Assembly: GCA_035699705.1 (NCBI GenBank)
Contig: DASSPI010000135.1
Coordinates: 1-31,809, forward strand
Length of the DNA: 31,809 nt
Origin: CANKHA01 sp035699705
GTDB lineage: Bacteria; Pseudomonadota; Alphaproteobacteria; Rhizobiales; Xanthobacteraceae
Reading direction: 5' to 3'
Shown here: in pieces, positions 29,743-31,809 of the stretch
Numbering within the stretch: position 1 is the stretch's first letter
How the letters are laid out: every line of letters begins with the position of its first letter
Position numbers and translations under genes: made by a program
Notes under the pieces: generated by a model
The model's database searches: none
What the model was told of the DNA's origin: nothing
Seen by the model: only the letters and a program-made list of their open reading frames with translations

Positions 29743-31314
29743 GTGATCTCCGCCGTTGCCCATCTCGCTCGCCTCGCCCGTGCGGGTTTTGTCTTTGCGC
29801 GCGAAGGCGTGTTGGCGCTGGTCGATCCGGTCATGCTGCCGCTGCCGGCGCGTGCCGGCTTGCGCATCGCGCGGCTGATCGAGCGGCCGAAGAGCGCGAC
29901 CGGCGAAGGCCGCCTTGCCGCGGCGCTGACCGAGCTCGGCCCGACCTATGTGAAGCTCGGGCAATTCCTGGCGACCCGGCCCGACGTCGTCGGCGCCAAG
30001 CTCGCGCGCGAATTGGAAAGCCTGCAGGACCGCATGGCGCCGTTTTCGCAGGCCGAGGCGGAGGCGGCGATCGCCGCCGCTTTCGACAAGCCGCTGCATG
30101 CCGTCTTCGCCAGTTTCGGGCCGCCGGTGGCCGCCGCCTCCATCGCCCAGGTGCACCGCGCCGAGGTGACGACGGAATTCGGGCCGCGCGCGGTGGCGGT
30201 GAAGGTGCTGCGCCCCGGCATCGAGCGGCGTTTTCGGGCCGATCTCGAGTCCTTTTATTTCGCCGCGCGCAAGGGCGAAGCCCTGTCGGCCGAGGGCCGG
30301 CGGCTGCGGCTGATCGAGGTGGTGGACACGCTGGCGCGTTCGGTGCGGCTGGAGATGGATCTGCGGCTGGAAGCCGCCGCGCTCTCGGAGCTGGCGGAAA
30401 ATACCAAAGACGATCCGGATTTTCGCGTGCCCGCGGTGGACTGGGACCGCACCGCGCGCGAAGTGCTGACGCTGGAATGGATCGACGCCACCCCGCTGAA
30501 TGACCGCGCGCGGCTGTTGGCGAAAGGCTTCGACCTGCCGCTGCTCGGGCGCTCGGTGATCCAGACTTTCCTGCGCCATGCGCTGCGCGACGGCTTCTTC
30601 CACGCCGACATGCATCCGGGAAATCTCTTCGTCGACGACGCCGGCGAACTGGTGGCGGTGGACTTCGGCATCATGGGCCGGCTCGGGCTGAAGGAGCGGC
30701 GGTTCCTCGCGGAAATCCTCTACGGCTTCATCACGCGCGACTATTACCGCACCGCGGAAGTGCATTTCGAAGCCGGCTATGTGCCGCGGCATCATTCGGT
30801 GGAGGATTTCGCGCAGGCGATCCGCGCCATCGGCGAGCCGATCCACAACCGCACCGCCGAAGACATTTCCATGGCCAAGCTGCTGACGCTGCTGTTCGAG
30901 GTCACCAGTTTGTTCGACATGCGCACGCGGCCGGAGCTGCTGCTGCTGCAGAAGACCATGGTGGTGGTGGAGGGCGTCGGCCGCTCGCTCGATCCGAAAC
31001 TCGACATGTGGAAGACCGCCGAGCCGGTGGTGCGCGAATGGATCGAGCGGCATCTCGGCCCCGCCGGGCGGATCGAAGGCGCGGCGCAGGGCGCAAGCGA
31101 GATCGGCCGCTTCATCGGCAACGTGCCGGGCCTGCTCACGCGCGCGGGCCATGTGCTCGATCAGCTCGACGACGCCACCCGCGACGGGCTGCGGCTGGCG
31201 CCGGAAACCATCGCCGACATCGGCAAGGCGGAAGCCCGCCGCAACCGCTGGATGACCGTCGGCATCTGGGTGATTGCGGTGCTGCTGGCCTGGGTGGTGC
31301 TGAAGGCGTTTTGA
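29743..31314 (+). CDS. ubiB: Ubiquinone biosynthesis ATPase/kinase-like protein UbiB
   Basis: Atypical protein-kinase-like (ABC1/ADCK) ATPase needed for ubiquinone synthesis, associated with the inner membrane. 523 residues. The family KxGQ motif appears as ELGPTYVKLGQFLATRPD; AASIAQVHRA, VAVKVLRPGIE, the catalytic-loop HADMHPGNLFV and VDFGIMGRLG follow. The C terminus ends in a membrane helix (TVGIWVIAVLLAWVVLKAF). GTG 29743 is chosen since GAGAGG lies four bases before it; a TTG at 29716 is in frame but unlikely. It forms a pair with ubiE. In relatives coaBC commonly follows; here the next gene is an antitoxin. Confidence 0.96.
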   Translation: MISAVAHLARLARAGFVFAREGVLALVDPVMLPLPARAGLRIARLIERPKSATGEGRLAAALTELGPTYVKLGQFLATRPDVVGAKLARELESLQDRMAPFSQAEAEAAIAAAFDKPLHAVFASFGPPVAAASIAQVHRAEVTTEFGPRAVAVKVLRPGIERRFRADLESFYFAARKGEALSAEGRRLRLIEVVDTLARSVRLEMDLRLEAAALSELAENTKDDPDFRVPAVDWDRTAREVLTLEWIDATPLNDRARLLAKGFDLPLLGRSVIQTFLRHALRDGFFHADMHPGNLFVDDAGELVAVDFGIMGRLGLKERRFLAEILYGFITRDYYRTAEVHFEAGYVPRHHSVEDFAQAIRAIGEPIHNRTAEDISMAKLLTLLFEVTSLFDMRTRPELLLLQKTMVVVEGVGRSLDPKLDMWKTAEPVVREWIERHLGPAGRIEGAAQGASEIGRFIGNVPGLLTRAGHVLDQLDDATRDGLRLAPETIADIGKAEARRNRWMTVGIWVIAVLLAWVVLKAF

Positions 31315-31335
31315 GCGGGCGAGAAGACCCGCTTT
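31314..31335 (+). terminator. Weak hairpin after ubiB
   Basis: AGCGGG/CCCGCT, six pairs with an eight-base loop, overlapping the last base of the ubiB stop and followed by TTCG only. The remaining 270 bases up to 31606 hold no gene I can support; composition falls towards AT-rich beyond about 31500. Confidence 0.35.
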
Positions 31336-31552
31336 CGCCCGATGGGATTCCGTCTAGGATTCCAAGACTTCGGTCGTTCTTAATCGGCTGGACTGCCTGG
31401 GGCCGACTCGTTTGGAGCCGACGACCCGTTTGCAGCAGGTATGCGCTTTGTGCGCTGGCGTCGAAATCGAGGCGGGAATTGAATCTAGCCCGCCGCATTG
31501 TTTTCGCGCTGAGAAACTATTAATGTTATTTCTTTCTGAGGAATGTTTTCTC

Positions 31553-31581
31553 TTTCCACAGGAAGAAATGTGGTGTAGTAT
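31553..31581 (+). promoter_or_regulatory. Candidate promoter of the antitoxin gene
   Basis: TTTCCA (31553-31558), 17-base spacer and TAGTAT (31576-31581), each matching four of six consensus positions. Transcription would begin about 20 bases before GTG 31607. Moderate match in an AT-rich stretch. Confidence 0.4.
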
Positions 31582-31606
31582 TTCTCGTGAAGCAGGAGAC
31601 TGTGCC

Positions 31607-31809
31607 GTGCGCGCTAAGCCTCGCTTGGAATCTGCCCCGTCCGATTCATCAATCATAACAAAAGCCACCATTCGGGCGGCTCGAAAACTAAACCTCAAAA
31701 ACAAGGACCTTGCGCCGGTCCTTGGCCTTTCTGAGCCGACAGTCTCGCGAATGATGCGGGGAAAGTACCCGCTCGATCCAGCGCTAAAGTCATTTGAGCT
31801 AGCCCTGCT
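31607..31809 (+). CDS. Xre/MbcA/ParS-type antitoxin, N-terminal part (runs off the right edge)
   Basis: The visible 67 residues contain a helix-turn-helix of the Xre-like antitoxin type: TKATIRAARKLNLKNKDLAP then VLGLSEPTVSRMMRGKYPLD, after a short basic/acidic leader. This layout is typical of antitoxins paired with RES-domain toxins that degrade NAD; the toxin would lie beyond the window. GTG 31607 is preferred because AGGAG (31594-31598) sits eight bases upstream. In-frame ATGs at 31568 and 31523 would add cysteine-rich residues unlike the family. Base composition is lower in GC than the ubi genes, consistent with acquired DNA. Confidence 0.75.
   Translation, partial: MRAKPRLESAPSDSSIITKATIRAARKLNLKNKDLAPVLGLSEPTVSRMMRGKYPLDPALKSFELAL

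Noticed and set aside
29617..31152. Minus-strand frame of 511 codons opposite ubiB
   Set aside because: Antisense shadow of ubiB with His/Arg/Gln-rich composition and no recognisable domain.
31361..31440. Possible tRNA or attachment site after ubiB, suggested by repeated CGGCTGGACT and GGCCGACTC segments
   Set aside because: No cloverleaf with a T-arm consensus could be drawn and no direct repeat flanks it within the window.
1..31809. CRISPR arrays, rRNA, tRNA, insertion sequences
   Set aside because: No regularly spaced repeats, no rRNA/tRNA consensus blocks and no transposase-like protein were found on either strand.

Overview
The window is about 31.8 kb of GC-rich chromosomal DNA from an alphaproteobacterium. 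Gene content and order (ffh-rpsP-rimM-trmD-rplS followed by leuC...leuD...asd...leuB; mutM opposite ubiE-ubiB) fit Hyphomicrobiales, most likely the Bradyrhizobium/Rhodopseudomonas/Xanthobacter side. The exact genus cannot be fixed by reading alone. No rRNA, tRNA, CRISPR array, transposase or phage gene was seen.

Layout. 1-1474 (minus): the start of mtaB (tRNA-modifying methylthiotransferase, cut by the window edge) behind dapF (lysine/peptidoglycan precursor synthesis). 1619-3985: two overlapping exported proteins (GyrI-like and SIMPL domains) facing a secreted metallo-beta-lactamase-fold hydrolase. 4245-8194 (plus): ffh, rpsP, rimM, trmD and rplS, closed by a clear terminator. 8345-18270: leucine and aspartate-family genes leuC, leuD, asd and leuB, interspersed with small hypothetical genes, a zincin-type protease, a GFA-family zinc protein and a large membrane protein. 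18494-19795: a type II NADH dehydrogenase. 19814-20635: a TIM-barrel sugar-phosphate isomerase-like protein. 20770-25652 (minus): a TetR-adaptor-RND efflux operon with a palindromic operator in front of tetR. 26088-31314: mutM, an HxlR-controlled accessory module, then ubiE and ubiB of ubiquinone synthesis. The window ends in the 5' part of an Xre/MbcA/ParS-type antitoxin gene.

Most genes are housekeeping. The unusual material lies between them. At least two families of short interspersed palindromic elements are present: family A at 451-569 and 5811-5907; family B at 6901-6974, 9754-9851 and 18290-18384. Several other composite palindromes occur, the largest at 25839-25968. The family A copy at 451-569 lies inside the mtaB reading frame, and no start codon exists between it and the conserved MtaB N terminus, so mtaB must be translated from within or upstream of the element.

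The other notable region is 26973-28816, a lower-GC block between mutM and ubiE. It carries an HxlR regulator with two near-identical operators at a divergent promoter, a stub reading frame with a perfect ribosome binding site, an SRPBCC protein and a small membrane protein. I found no wholly new system that I could defend. The in-frame palindrome and the HxlR module are the best leads.
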